Positions 17,234-25,660 of a DNA stretch of 64,000 bases are shown piece by piece. Location: positions 930,001 through 994,000 of the forward strand of contig NZ_FXTA01000001.1 of the NCBI RefSeq assembly GCF_900182645.1, read 5' to 3'. Position 1 is the first letter of the stretch, and each line of letters opens with the position of its first letter. A program made the translations under genes and the position numbers. Origin of the DNA: Flavobacterium resistens. GTDB taxonomy: Bacteria > Bacteroidota > Bacteroidia > Flavobacteriales > Flavobacteriaceae. The notes beneath the pieces are model-generated. The model was given only the letters and a program-made list of their open reading frames with translations, did not search any database and was not told the DNA's origin.

Positions 17234-17470
17234 TTATCCAATTTCTCTAATTCCTTTTATAAAAATCCATTTCATAAAAAGCTTTTCTCCATCTTTTGTT
17301 TTTACAGCCTGAAATTTAGGTCCAATTATCGTTGCAACAACAAATGAAGTCATTGGAATCCAAAACCCTGTTAAACCAGTGTATTGCGCAATAATAAACC
17401 TCCCTGCAATAAACAGAATTGCAAATGTTCCTAATTGATATAAAAAAGCTCTTACTTGTAGTTTTGTCAT
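17234..17470 (-). CDS. Small two-helix membrane protein
   Basis: The 78-residue protein has two hydrophobic segments (about 10-28 and 35-50) and a basic C-terminal part with KTKDGEKLFMKWIFIKGIREIG. I do not recognise a named family. It is upstream of the racemase gene with a 17-base gap and probably shares its transcript. The region upstream is a CTAAGGTT-type repeat. Confidence 0.62.
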   Translation of the reverse strand: MTKLQVRAFLYQLGTFAILFIAGRFIIAQYTGLTGFWIPMTSFVVATIIGPKFQAVKTKDGEKLFMKWIFIKGIREIG

Positions 17471-17480
17471 TTTTTTTTAA

Positions 17481-17617
17481 AGTTGCTAAGGTTCTGAGGC
17501 ACTAAGGTTCTAAGGTTTTTTTCCTTCTTGAACTTAAACTTTGAACCTAAATTATTTTAATATTAATTTGATAGCTAAATTTCTTAGTACCTTAGAATCT
17601 TAGCTCCTTAGAATCTT
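17481..17617. repeat. CTAAGGTT-type intergenic repeat, copy 3
   Basis: A left arm of CTAAGGTTCTGAGGCACTAAGG-like units (17481-17515) faces a right arm CTTAGTACCTTAGAATCTTAGCTCC (about 17583-17617). The right arm runs into the stop codon of the THUMP methyltransferase gene. About 65 bases of unrelated A/T-rich sequence lie between the arms. Confidence 0.78.
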
Positions 17618-18773
17618 ATTGTTGAAATTTCGTTCTCTTGCTTCCTTCGTACATTTCGTATTTAACCAAACGTGCTTCTAAACTTCCGTTGAAAAGTTTG
17701 ATTTTTCTTGAAGGTTTTAATCCTACAAACTTCAAAGCTTCAAGGTTTGCGGTTATAAACCAAGCATTTGTTCCAGGATAATTTTTCTTTAAAGTGTCGC
17801 CAATATTAGCGTAGAATTTCTCCATATGAATATCTAAACGCTCATCATACGGCGGATTGAAAACAATATGAAGTTTTCCTTCTACTTCTTTTTCAGTATC
17901 AAAAAAGTTATCTTCAGAAACTGTTACATAATCTTCTAAATTGGCATTTCTGATATTATCTTTAGCTTTACTCACTGCACTTGGCGCCTTGTCAAAACCT
18001 TTGATGGTATAATGAAATTCTCTTGTTTTTTTCATCAGACTTTCGATAATAGTATCGAACAAATCATTGTCCCAATCTTTCCATTTTTCGAAAGCAAATT
18101 CTTTTCTGTTGATATTTGCCGGAATATTACAAGCAATCATTGCAGCTTCAGCAAGAAAAGTTCCAGATCCGCACATTGGGTCAAGAAAATGGCTTTGTCC
18201 GTCCCAACCTGATAATAACAGAATTCCAGCTGCCAAAACTTCGTTTATTGGTGCAATATTCGTTGCCGTTCTGTATCCACGTTGATGAAGTGAATTTCCA
18301 GAAGTATCTAAAGCAACTGAAACCTGATCTTTATCAATGTGAACATTGATTCTCAAATCTGGATATTGTTTATCAATACTTGGACGTTGACCCGTTCTTT
18401 CTCTAAATTGGTCAACAATAGCATCTTTACATTTTTGAGAAACAAACTCAGAATGATTAAAATAAGTCGAATGCACTGTCGCATCAATCACAAAAGTTTG
18501 ATTCGCATTTAACAATTTAGACCAGTTTACACCCGAAATTCCTTTATATAATGCCTGCTCATTATTGGCTCTGAAAGAATAAATAGGTTTTAAAACTTTA
18601 AGCGCTGTTCTAAGCGACAAATTGGCTTTATACATAAAACCTTTATCGCCTTTAAAGCTCACCATTCTTACTCCCTTTTCAATATCCTGAGCGCCTAGAG
18701 CACGCAATTCCTTCTCCAATATTTCTTCAAAACCAAAAAAACATTTGGCTATCATTCTAAAATTTTCTTCCAT
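17616..18773 (-). CDS. THUMP-domain RNA methyltransferase, RlmL N-half-like
   Basis: The ATG at 18773 (MEENFRMIAKCFFGFEEIL) gives 385 residues; the longer frame to 18803 adds ten residues. It has an N-terminal ferredoxin-like and THUMP region (about 1-155), then a SAM methyltransferase domain with FLDPMCGSGTFLAEAAM and NPPYDERL, the N-P-P-Y motif of N2-guanine methylation. In E. coli RlmL this half modifies G2445 of 23S rRNA; no second RlmK half is fused here. The stop codon lies inside a repeat, so the last residues (RTKFQQ) may be supplied by it. It is divergent from the SAM methyltransferase at 18909. Confidence 0.88.
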   Translation of the reverse strand: MEENFRMIAKCFFGFEEILEKELRALGAQDIEKGVRMVSFKGDKGFMYKANLSLRTALKVLKPIYSFRANNEQALYKGISGVNWSKLLNANQTFVIDATVHSTYFNHSEFVSQKCKDAIVDQFRERTGQRPSIDKQYPDLRINVHIDKDQVSVALDTSGNSLHQRGYRTATNIAPINEVLAAGILLLSGWDGQSHFLDPMCGSGTFLAEAAMIACNIPANINRKEFAFEKWKDWDNDLFDTIIESLMKKTREFHYTIKGFDKAPSAVSKAKDNIRNANLEDYVTVSEDNFFDTEKEVEGKLHIVFNPPYDERLDIHMEKFYANIGDTLKKNYPGTNAWFITANLEALKFVGLKPSRKIKLFNGSLEARLVKYEMYEGSKRTKFQQ

Positions 18774-18859
18774 CTTTATTTTTGTATTAAAAAACAACCC
18801 CAATCGCAGCTGTATCCAAACGTTTATTTAGGTATCCTCGCGAAATAGTTATTTTTCGG

Positions 18860-18878
18860 CAAAAATACACTAAATTTG
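18860..18878. promoter_or_regulatory. Back-to-back -7 elements of divergent methyltransferase genes
   Basis: CAAAAATA at 18860-18867 reads TATTTTTG on the minus strand, and TAAATTTG lies at 18871-18878 on the plus strand. Both match TAnnTTTG exactly and are only three bases apart, so two polymerases could not occupy them together. Neither has a perfect -33 TTTG. Confidence 0.42.
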
Positions 18879-18908
18879 CGGTACTTTGAATTAATTGAAA
18901 TAGAATAA

Positions 18909-19673
18909 ATGTCTGAAGCACCAAACTCATCAACACCAAATCAGGAGCGTAACACCGAAAACTGGTTCTCTTCATGGTTTGACACTCCGTATTATCACAT
19001 TCTTTATAAAGACAGAAATTACAGAGAAGCTCAGATTTTTATGGATAATCTTACTCATTATCTAAATCTTCCTGAAAAAGCAAAAGTATTAGATTTAGCT
19101 TGCGGGAAAGGACGTCATTCAATTTATCTAAACCAACTTGGTTTTGATGTTTTAGGCGCTGATTTATCTGAAAACAGCATTGCCGAAGCCAGCAAAAACA
19201 GCAACGAAACCCTACATTTTAAAGTACACGACATGCGCGAACCTTTTGAAGAAAAGTTCGATGCAATCTTTAATTTGTTTACCAGTTTTGGCTATTTTGA
19301 AAGCGATGACGACAATTTAACGACCTTAAGAGCAATCAAAGAAAGTTTGTCTGAATATGGTTTTGCCGTAATTGATTTTATGAATGTGACTCAGGTTATT
19401 GAAACTTTGGTTCCGCAAGAAGTAAAAACAGTTGAAGGAATCGATTTTCATATCAAAAGATATGTAGAAGATGGACATATTTTTAAAGAAATTGATTTTG
19501 AAGATCAAGGCAGAAAATTTCATTTTACTGAAAAAGTAAAAGCCTTAACTTTAAAAGATTTTCAGGATCTAATGGATGAAGCAGGAATTTATCTTTTAGA
19601 TATTTTTGGCGATTACAAACTCAAAAAATTCCATAAAACCGAAAGTGAACGATTAATCATGATTTTTAAATAA
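18909..19673 (+). CDS. Class I SAM-dependent methyltransferase
   Basis: The 254-residue protein has the Rossmann SAM-binding motif I VLDLACGKGRHSIYLNQLG, motif II VLGADLSENSI, KVHDMREPF and a DAIFNLFTSFGYF stretch. It belongs to the Methyltransf_25/11 group and has no domain that shows the substrate. The first 18 residues are polar and probably disordered. A GTTTAATCG-type repeat separates it from the ZIP transporter gene that follows on the same strand. Confidence 0.83.
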   Translation: MSEAPNSSTPNQERNTENWFSSWFDTPYYHILYKDRNYREAQIFMDNLTHYLNLPEKAKVLDLACGKGRHSIYLNQLGFDVLGADLSENSIAEASKNSNETLHFKVHDMREPFEEKFDAIFNLFTSFGYFESDDDNLTTLRAIKESLSEYGFAVIDFMNVTQVIETLVPQEVKTVEGIDFHIKRYVEDGHIFKEIDFEDQGRKFHFTEKVKALTLKDFQDLMDEAGIYLLDIFGDYKLKKFHKTESERLIMIFK

Positions 19674-19680
19674 ATTGGTG

Positions 19681-19760
19681 AATCGTTTAATTGTTTAACC
19701 GTTTAATCGCTAAACAAAAAAACAATTAACCGATTAAACAAATCAACGATTAAACAAACT
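19681..19760. repeat. GTTTAATCG-type intergenic repeat, copy 1
   Basis: The left arm contains three units of the form TCGTTTAA/TTGTTTAA/CCGTTTAATCG (19681-19709). The right arm holds complementary CGATTAAACAAATC-like units (about 19723-19757). It would form a long A/T-rich hairpin. A second copy lies at 52379-52500. Confidence 0.75.
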
Positions 19761-19765
19761 AAAAA

Positions 19766-20434
19766 ATGAATTATCTATTACCCTTATTTTCTGTACTTTT
19801 AGGATATAGCGTGGCTTTGTTTATTAAACCAAATAACAAAACCAATTTAAAATTACTGCTTGCCTTTAGCGGTTCATTTTTGTTGTCTTTAACCGTAATG
19901 CATCTTTTGCCGGAAGTTTACGAATCGCATAATCATAATATCGGGATTTTCATTATGGTCGGGATTTTATTCCAGATTGTATTGGAATTTTTCTCCAAAG
20001 GTGCTGAACATGGCCACGTACACGGCCATGCAAAAATGTCACAAATTCCATGGTTGTTATTCATTAGTTTGTGCATCCATGCCTTTTTAGAAGGTTTTCC
20101 AGTGAGTCATCATCATGGTTTAGCAATCGGAATTGCGATTCATCATTTGCCAATTGCTGTGATTCTAACCACTTTTTTCATTAATGCCGATTTGAATAAA
20201 AAAGCCATTTTTGCCTTCATGTTGACTTTCGCAATCATGACGCCACTTGGAACAATCGCTTCTGAATATTTAGCTTTTCTAAACGAATATTACACCGAAA
20301 TAACGGCTATCGTTATCGGAATTCTATTCCATATTTCATCCACAATTATCTTTGAAAGCAGTGAAGGACATAAATTTAATGTTGCCAAAGTTTCAATGAT
20401 CGTTCTCGGAATTCTATTGGCATTCTTTTTATAA
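19766..20434 (+). CDS. ZIP family metal transporter
   Basis: The 222-residue inner-membrane protein has about seven to eight helices, a His-rich loop HGHVHGHAKM (about 90-99), and the ZIP metal site in helix IV-like HAFLEGFPV followed by GIAIHHLPIAVILT. ZIP proteins take divalent metals such as zinc or iron into the cytosol. It stands alone and is followed at once by a structured element with a strong hairpin. The metal is inferred from the family. Confidence 0.88.
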   Translation: MNYLLPLFSVLLGYSVALFIKPNNKTNLKLLLAFSGSFLLSLTVMHLLPEVYESHNHNIGIFIMVGILFQIVLEFFSKGAEHGHVHGHAKMSQIPWLLFISLCIHAFLEGFPVSHHHGLAIGIAIHHLPIAVILTTFFINADLNKKAIFAFMLTFAIMTPLGTIASEYLAFLNEYYTEITAIVIGILFHISSTIIFESSEGHKFNVAKVSMIVLGILLAFFL

Positions 20435-20437
20435 TCT

Positions 20438-20550
20438 GGGCGTGCCACCATTTAAGAAAAGGCCCAATAAACTTTGCGTTCATTGGGCCTTTTCTTAAAT
20501 GCTGTCGGGCTATCCGCGCTACTTCGGTAGCTAGCTCCTATCCCTCACGC
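20438..20550 (-). ncRNA. Structured flavobacterial intergenic element with embedded hairpin
   Basis: Read on the minus strand this begins GCGTGAGGGATAGGAGC, contains GCGGATAGCCCGAC, and ends GGCACGCCC. GCGTG and CACGC ends can close a stem. This layout recurs in flavobacterial intergenic DNA as I remember it. A 22/23-base arm (20450-20472 against 20479-20500) with one mismatch forms a perfect-looking terminator hairpin in the loop. The element lies between convergent ZIP and receptor genes. A related core is present at 28109-28192. Whether it is an RNA or only a DNA repeat is unknown. Confidence 0.5.
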
Positions 20551-20558
20551 AAAAAAAC

Positions 20559-20585
20559 GTTTCAGGTTTCAAGTTTCAAGTTTCA
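20559..20585. repeat. GTTTCAAG-type repeat, single arm
   Basis: This stretch, GTTTCAGGTTTCAAGTTTCA and a few more bases, is the same as the left arm of the hairpin at 4686 but has no opposing arm here. It directly follows the structured element. Confidence 0.7.
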
Positions 20586-20608
20586 CAATTAAAAATTCAT
20601 AATTTTAT

Positions 20609-22990
20609 CTAATTCGCTCTCTTTTTCTCCTCCTGATTTCCGAAAGCGCGTTCCTTCATATTGATTTTTTTATTTCCGAAATTATAAACAACTGTTAAAC
20701 GAGCAAATCTGTTGCTTTCGTTTTGGCTATAAACTTGTTTTACACCATTTACAACCGAAACATCATTTTTTAAATAAGATGTATTGAAAATATCATTTAT
20801 TAAAAAGGAAATCTGCATTGCTTTGCTCAACAAATCCTGCTTAAAACCAATATTCAAACTAGAAGTATAACCCGTTTCATACAAACCACTTTTATAAGGC
20901 GCAGTATAATTAAAATCAACTTGTAATTTACTTGATTTGCCAAATGAAAATGTATTGTTTGTCGAAAAATCAACTTGAAGACCGTTTACTGGTGTTGCAT
21001 TAATATCTTTTATGAATTTAATATCTGAACCTGAAAAATACAATGAATTTTCGCTTTCCCACCAATCTGCAAAAGTCGCAGAATATGTTTCTCCAATTCC
21101 ATAATTAAGACCTTTAAAATAATTTTCTCGCGTTACAACCTGTGTCAATGTTTCCGGATTCGAAGTAAATATTACGCCATAACCATCTGTAATATAATTT
21201 GCAAAAACACTGGTTCTCAATATCTTTTTATATGAATATGCAAATTCAAAATTGTCACTAAAAGAAGGTTTCAAAAATGGATTCCCTTCTGAATAACTAT
21301 TGCTGCTAATATAAACTCGAAACGGATTTAGTAAAGAAAAACTAGGTCTGCGAATTCTCTTTCCATAATTAAAACTAAAACTATTGTTTTCATTTTTCTG
21401 ATAAGAAGCAAAAAGAGTTGGAAACAATTTAAAATAATTATTTATCGTTTCCTGGTTTAAAGTTTTAGAGAAGCCGCTCGTTTGTGTATTTTCTAATCGC
21501 AATCCTAATTGAAAATTCCATTTTTCATTGATTTTTTTATCTCCGCTAATATAAATCGCCTGATTATTTTCTGTATATTCAAATTGGTTGGACTGATTTG
21601 TGTCTAATACTGGAGTTCCGGTAATGGTATTATAAAAAAGTGCATCACTTTTACTGTTTGTAAAACTTACTTTTGCTCCATATGATAAATTCAACGCTTT
21701 AAGCGGATGTTCCATATCAGCCTTAAAACTCAAATTATCAATATCCTGATTCGAAATATTTCGTCCAGATTGATTGACATCTATAAAAGTGCCGTCTGGT
21801 GCATAATTATTTGCAATAAACTCTCTGTCAAATTTTGAATTATAATTAAAGAAATCCACATCAAAAGATAATTTACGGTTTAATGGATCAAGTTTAGTAA
21901 TCAAATGCAAATTATAGGTTTCATTGCCCGATTCTCTATCTAAGAAACTTTCATTAAGTATATAGTTATTTAATTCATTTTGCGCATTGTAGTTGTCAAT
22001 TCTAATATCGGTATTAAAATTAGGATTGCTTTTATCTTTTAAAATTTGAAACCCGATTGTCGTTTTCTCCGAAAAATCATAATCTAAGGCTATTTTTCCC
22101 GATACATTATCTTCATCTAATTTTGTTACTGCCTTCATTTTTGATGGGCCTTCAACGAAATACATATCCAGATTTTCCTCAATATTTCTATAACCCGTTT
22201 TTCCATTAATTGTAGCCGAAAACCTAAACTTATTTTTATTGTAAAAGAAATTATTTCTTAAAGCAAAAATTCCATATTTATTTTGATCATAAGAAGCTGT
22301 GGTTGTATTTTTCCAGGAATCACGAGCACCTTTTTTCATCACAACATTAATTAATCCGCCAGTTCCTTCGGCTTCATATTTTGAAGATGGATTACTTATA
22401 ATTTCAATGTTCTTAATATCGCTTGCCGAAATAGATTTCAAGAAATTATTCAGTTCTTCACCTGTTAATTCGATCATTCTTCCGTCAATCATGACGCGCG
22501 AAGTTCCTTTTCCTAATATATTGATCGCATTATTCTGTACCACAACGCCAGGAGCTGTATTTATAGCGCTCAAAGCATCTCCCCCAACTGTTGTTGCATT
22601 ATTTTCAGGATTGTAAACTAAACGATCTATTTTTTGCTCAATTGTTTTCTTTTTAGACTGAACAACAACTTCAACTAATTTTGTTTCATTTTCTTTGAGC
22701 GTAATTATTGCAAGATCTGTATCTTTTTCTAAGGAGATTTCCTTTTCATAATCTGTAAATCCTAAAAGGCTGATGTTTATTTTATAAGTTCCTTTTTTAA
22801 GACTGATTTCAAAACTACCATCTTGTTTACTTGTTGTTCCGTCAATAATTTTTCCTTCTACATTTGAAATCGAAATATCGGCCCATTCTAATGGAGATTT
22901 TTCGTCAGATATTTTTCCTTTTAACTGAAATGATTGTGCCAAACAAAATAAAGGCAATATTAAAAAGATAAGGAGATTTAATTTTTTCAT
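20609..22990 (-). CDS. TonB-dependent receptor-like outer-membrane barrel (OMP_b-brl_3)
   Basis: The 793-residue protein starts with a signal peptide (to LFCLAQ). It then has a carboxypeptidase regulatory-like beta domain (about 20-105, FQLKGKISDEKSPLEWADISI), a plug domain with VVVQNNAINILGKGTSRVMIDGR and EIISNPSSKYEAEGTGGLINVV (about 115-225), and a large beta-barrel ending in LTVVYNFG-x-KK. No clear TonB box is visible. Members of this group are often annotated as outer-membrane beta-barrel proteins near AraC or two-component regulators. Two tandem membrane-anchored AraC regulators lie upstream on the same strand, with a terminator hairpin between. The ligand is unknown. Confidence 0.88.
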   Translation of the reverse strand: MKKLNLLIFLILPLFCLAQSFQLKGKISDEKSPLEWADISISNVEGKIIDGTTSKQDGSFEISLKKGTYKINISLLGFTDYEKEISLEKDTDLAIITLKENETKLVEVVVQSKKKTIEQKIDRLVYNPENNATTVGGDALSAINTAPGVVVQNNAINILGKGTSRVMIDGRMIELTGEELNNFLKSISASDIKNIEIISNPSSKYEAEGTGGLINVVMKKGARDSWKNTTTASYDQNKYGIFALRNNFFYNKNKFRFSATINGKTGYRNIEENLDMYFVEGPSKMKAVTKLDEDNVSGKIALDYDFSEKTTIGFQILKDKSNPNFNTDIRIDNYNAQNELNNYILNESFLDRESGNETYNLHLITKLDPLNRKLSFDVDFFNYNSKFDREFIANNYAPDGTFIDVNQSGRNISNQDIDNLSFKADMEHPLKALNLSYGAKVSFTNSKSDALFYNTITGTPVLDTNQSNQFEYTENNQAIYISGDKKINEKWNFQLGLRLENTQTSGFSKTLNQETINNYFKLFPTLFASYQKNENNSFSFNYGKRIRRPSFSLLNPFRVYISSNSYSEGNPFLKPSFSDNFEFAYSYKKILRTSVFANYITDGYGVIFTSNPETLTQVVTRENYFKGLNYGIGETYSATFADWWESENSLYFSGSDIKFIKDINATPVNGLQVDFSTNNTFSFGKSSKLQVDFNYTAPYKSGLYETGYTSSLNIGFKQDLLSKAMQISFLINDIFNTSYLKNDVSVVNGVKQVYSQNESNRFARLTVVYNFGNKKINMKERAFGNQEEKKRAN

Positions 22991-23065
22991 GGTTTCTAAT
23001 TTTAACTTGTTCGATTAATTTGAAGCAAAGTTGCCTTAGAAAATCCTCCTGTGCGACCGACAAAA

Positions 23066-23106
23066 AAAGTCGAACCATTTTCTCTGAAAGAAATTGGTTC
23101 GACTTT
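23066..23106 (-). terminator. Rho-independent terminator after the first AraC-type gene
   Basis: On the minus strand AAAGTCGAACCA and TGGTTCGACTTT form a perfect 12-bp stem followed by a T tract. It lies 37 bases after the regulator stop at 23143 and upstream of the receptor gene, so it would limit read-through from one to the other. Confidence 0.85.
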
Positions 23107-23142
23107 ATTCTCTACAAAGTACGACTTTTTACAAACCTTTAA

Positions 23143-24288
23143 TTATGAAGCATTTCGGAAAGCTGTAGGCGTTAAATTAGTGTACTTTTTAAAATAAGTA
23201 TTAAAAGATGATTTTGAATTAAAACCCACTTCGTATAAAATTTCTAAAACGGTCAAATCACTTTTTAAGGGATTTTTTAAAATACTCATAGCTTTTTGAA
23301 TGCGATATTCATTTACAAAATCAAAAAAATGCTGGTCGATATGATGATTAATCAAAATTGATAAATCCCGAACCGGAATATCGATTTGGTTAGAAAGCTC
23401 CTGAATTGTAAGCGACGGATCCAGAAAAGGTTCTTTCTCTGTCATGTATTGTTTCAAAACAGCTATTTTAGCTATAACTTCTTCGCTTTGGTTGTCTTTA
23501 ACTTCGACAATACTTTCATCTTCATGCACGATATCACGAGCTAATTGCAATTTTGAATCGATACCTCTAAAAAGCTCAGGATGATTCAGCGCTTTTAAAA
23601 CAAACCAACAGGTTATTGTTAAAACGAAAACCTGCATTATTACATTGGCCCAAATCCATAATACTTCAAGATCAATATATCTTAAAACGTTCTTCGCTAT
23701 TGATAAATAATACAAAATAAAGAGCACAATCGATATTTGAAATAACCATTTAAAAATAGAAGTTTTAGGATTCGCATAATTTTCCTGATAAAGTTCTTTG
23801 TATTTTTTTAAAACCAAAAATACGGTAATGCTATAAAATACAATTTGTATGCTTAACATCAACTGAAAACCGTACAATTCGGGCATTTGATTTCGATGGT
23901 CATAAAATTGTAGCTTTTCTGCATTATTTAAAAAATATAATCTAAGTAGAAAAACTCCATTTGTGATTAAAAATGGAATAGCGTGAAGTAAATGTTTCGC
24001 CTGTAATCTAAAATCAGTAAAACAAACTGATATAATATACAAATAGAAAGCAGGAATTATCAAAGCACAAGTACTCCATCTGAAAAATTCCAGATTAAAA
24101 TGGTTCTTGATGAAATCTTCATTAATAAAAATTCCGACATTATCAATTGCAAAAAATATTAAGTAGAAAGCAAATAAGCGATTTGCTAATTTATTTTCGG
24201 TTTTTACTGTGAATAGAAAAAAAGCCAGCAATAACGAAACAAAAACCGACATTCCGCTCAAAACACTTAAAAGGCTACCTATATCCAT
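23143..24288 (-). CDS. Membrane-anchored AraC-family regulator, copy A
   Basis: The 381-residue protein has an N-terminal region of about seven transmembrane helices (residues 5-240) and a cytosolic AraC/XylS DNA-binding domain at the C-terminus (about 285-381). This contains SLTIQELSNQIDIPVRDLSILIN (first helix-turn-helix) and LEILYEVGFNSKSSFNTYFKK (second). It would read a membrane or envelope signal and act at nearby promoters. It is similar throughout to copy B directly upstream (54-base gap), so this is a tandem duplication. The receptor gene downstream is a plausible target. Confidence 0.87.
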   Translation of the reverse strand: MDIGSLLSVLSGMSVFVSLLLAFFLFTVKTENKLANRLFAFYLIFFAIDNVGIFINEDFIKNHFNLEFFRWSTCALIIPAFYLYIISVCFTDFRLQAKHLLHAIPFLITNGVFLLRLYFLNNAEKLQFYDHRNQMPELYGFQLMLSIQIVFYSITVFLVLKKYKELYQENYANPKTSIFKWLFQISIVLFILYYLSIAKNVLRYIDLEVLWIWANVIMQVFVLTITCWFVLKALNHPELFRGIDSKLQLARDIVHEDESIVEVKDNQSEEVIAKIAVLKQYMTEKEPFLDPSLTIQELSNQIDIPVRDLSILINHHIDQHFFDFVNEYRIQKAMSILKNPLKSDLTVLEILYEVGFNSKSSFNTYFKKYTNLTPTAFRNAS

Positions 24289-24342
24289 TATTTTTTTGAT
24301 TATTTAAGAAATATAATATTTAGATCTTTAACTATTCATTTA

Positions 24343-25491
24343 TTATGACGCATTTCGATAAGCTGTGGGCGTTAAATTTGTATGTTTTTTGAAAGAAGTA
24401 TTAAAAGAAGATTTAGAGTTAAAACCCACTTCGTATAAAATTTCCAACACAGTAAATTGATTTTTTGATGGATCTTTTAAAATATCCATCGCTTTCTGAA
24501 TGCGATATTCATTCACAAAATCAAAAAAATGTTGCTTCATATGGTGATTAATCAAAATCGATAAATCACGAACTGGATAATTAAATTGATTTGCGAGATC
24601 CTGAATCGTAAGCGAAGGATCAAGATAAGGTTCTTTCTCTTTCATATAATTTTTTAATGCCAAAATTTGAGAAGAAATGACTTTATCTTCAGTAATTATT
24701 GCTTTTTCAGTGACGTCTTCTTTTTCTTTTGAAAGAAACTCTTTTGTTGATTGCAATCTAGAATTAATTCCTCTAAAAAGTTCCGGATGATTTAACGCTT
24801 TCATGACAAACCAGCATATTACACTTAAAGCCATGACTACCATAAGAACATTTCCCCATAGAAAAATTTCCCGTGACGCAGTATAACGCAATAGATTTTT
24901 TGAAGCTGTAATAGAATGCATAACCACAAAAACACAAGTCATCTGAAAAAGCCATTTATAGGTAGAAGTACTTGGGTTCGTGTAATTTTCCAGATAAATT
25001 CTTTTGTATTTTCTTAAAATTAAAAATATACTGATAATATAAAACCAATATTGAAATTCAATTAAAATCTGAAAAAAGTAAATCTCAGACATTTCATTAA
25101 AATGAGCTAAAACATATTGCTTTTCAGCGCCGGATTTCAAATAAACTCTCGGCATAAAAACAAGATTCATAACAATAAAAGGAATTGTATAAATCAAATG
25201 TTTCCATTTTAATCGAAAATCAGAATAGCAGACTGCCAAAACATAAAGATAAATTAAAGGCATTTCCAGCAAACACACTGTACTTCTGAAAAACTCGATA
25301 TTTATATATTCCAAAGGAAATGAATAAGTTAAAAGCCCACTAAAATCAATTGCTGAAAAAATAATAAAACAAGCAAATAGTCTATTAGCTAATTTATTTT
25401 CCGTTTTTACCGTAAGTAAAAAAAGTGCAAGTAATAATGAAACAAAGACAGCAATGCGAGCAACACTATCCAAAAAAACTAGTTTATCCAT
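24343..25491 (-). CDS. Membrane-anchored AraC-family regulator, copy B
   Basis: The 382-residue paralogue of the adjacent gene has the same helices and DNA-binding domain. The last 100 residues are nearly identical in key positions (TVLEILYEVGFNSKSSFNT, NLTPTAYRNAS), whereas the sensor part has diverged more, as in the segments around residues 80-150. This suggests the two bind like DNA sites but respond to different signals. Start ATG at 25491. It is divergent from murQ across about 170 bases. Confidence 0.87.
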   Translation of the reverse strand: MDKLVFLDSVARIAVFVSLLLALFLLTVKTENKLANRLFACFIIFSAIDFSGLLTYSFPLEYINIEFFRSTVCLLEMPLIYLYVLAVCYSDFRLKWKHLIYTIPFIVMNLVFMPRVYLKSGAEKQYVLAHFNEMSEIYFFQILIEFQYWFYIISIFLILRKYKRIYLENYTNPSTSTYKWLFQMTCVFVVMHSITASKNLLRYTASREIFLWGNVLMVVMALSVICWFVMKALNHPELFRGINSRLQSTKEFLSKEKEDVTEKAIITEDKVISSQILALKNYMKEKEPYLDPSLTIQDLANQFNYPVRDLSILINHHMKQHFFDFVNEYRIQKAMDILKDPSKNQFTVLEILYEVGFNSKSSFNTSFKKHTNLTPTAYRNAS

Positions 25492-25660
25492 TTATCTTTT
25501 TAATATTTCAACAAATATAATATTTTCGTTCTTTTTATAGGGTTGTAAGACAGGATTCGCAACTTCCTAAACAAAACTTTAAATCTTTGTGACTTTGCAA
25601 TCTAAATTTCGAGATTGAGAGAAAAAAATATTAATTTTGACCAGTCTAAATAACGATAAA

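Noticed and set aside
10801..17617. CTAAGGTT-type repeats considered as a CRISPR array
   Set aside because: Units are only 8-13 bases, degenerate and directly adjacent, with no unique spacers and no cas genes.
22299..22616. 105-residue open frame opposite the barrel receptor plug
   Set aside because: It is a shadow of the conserved plug domain, without start context or family.
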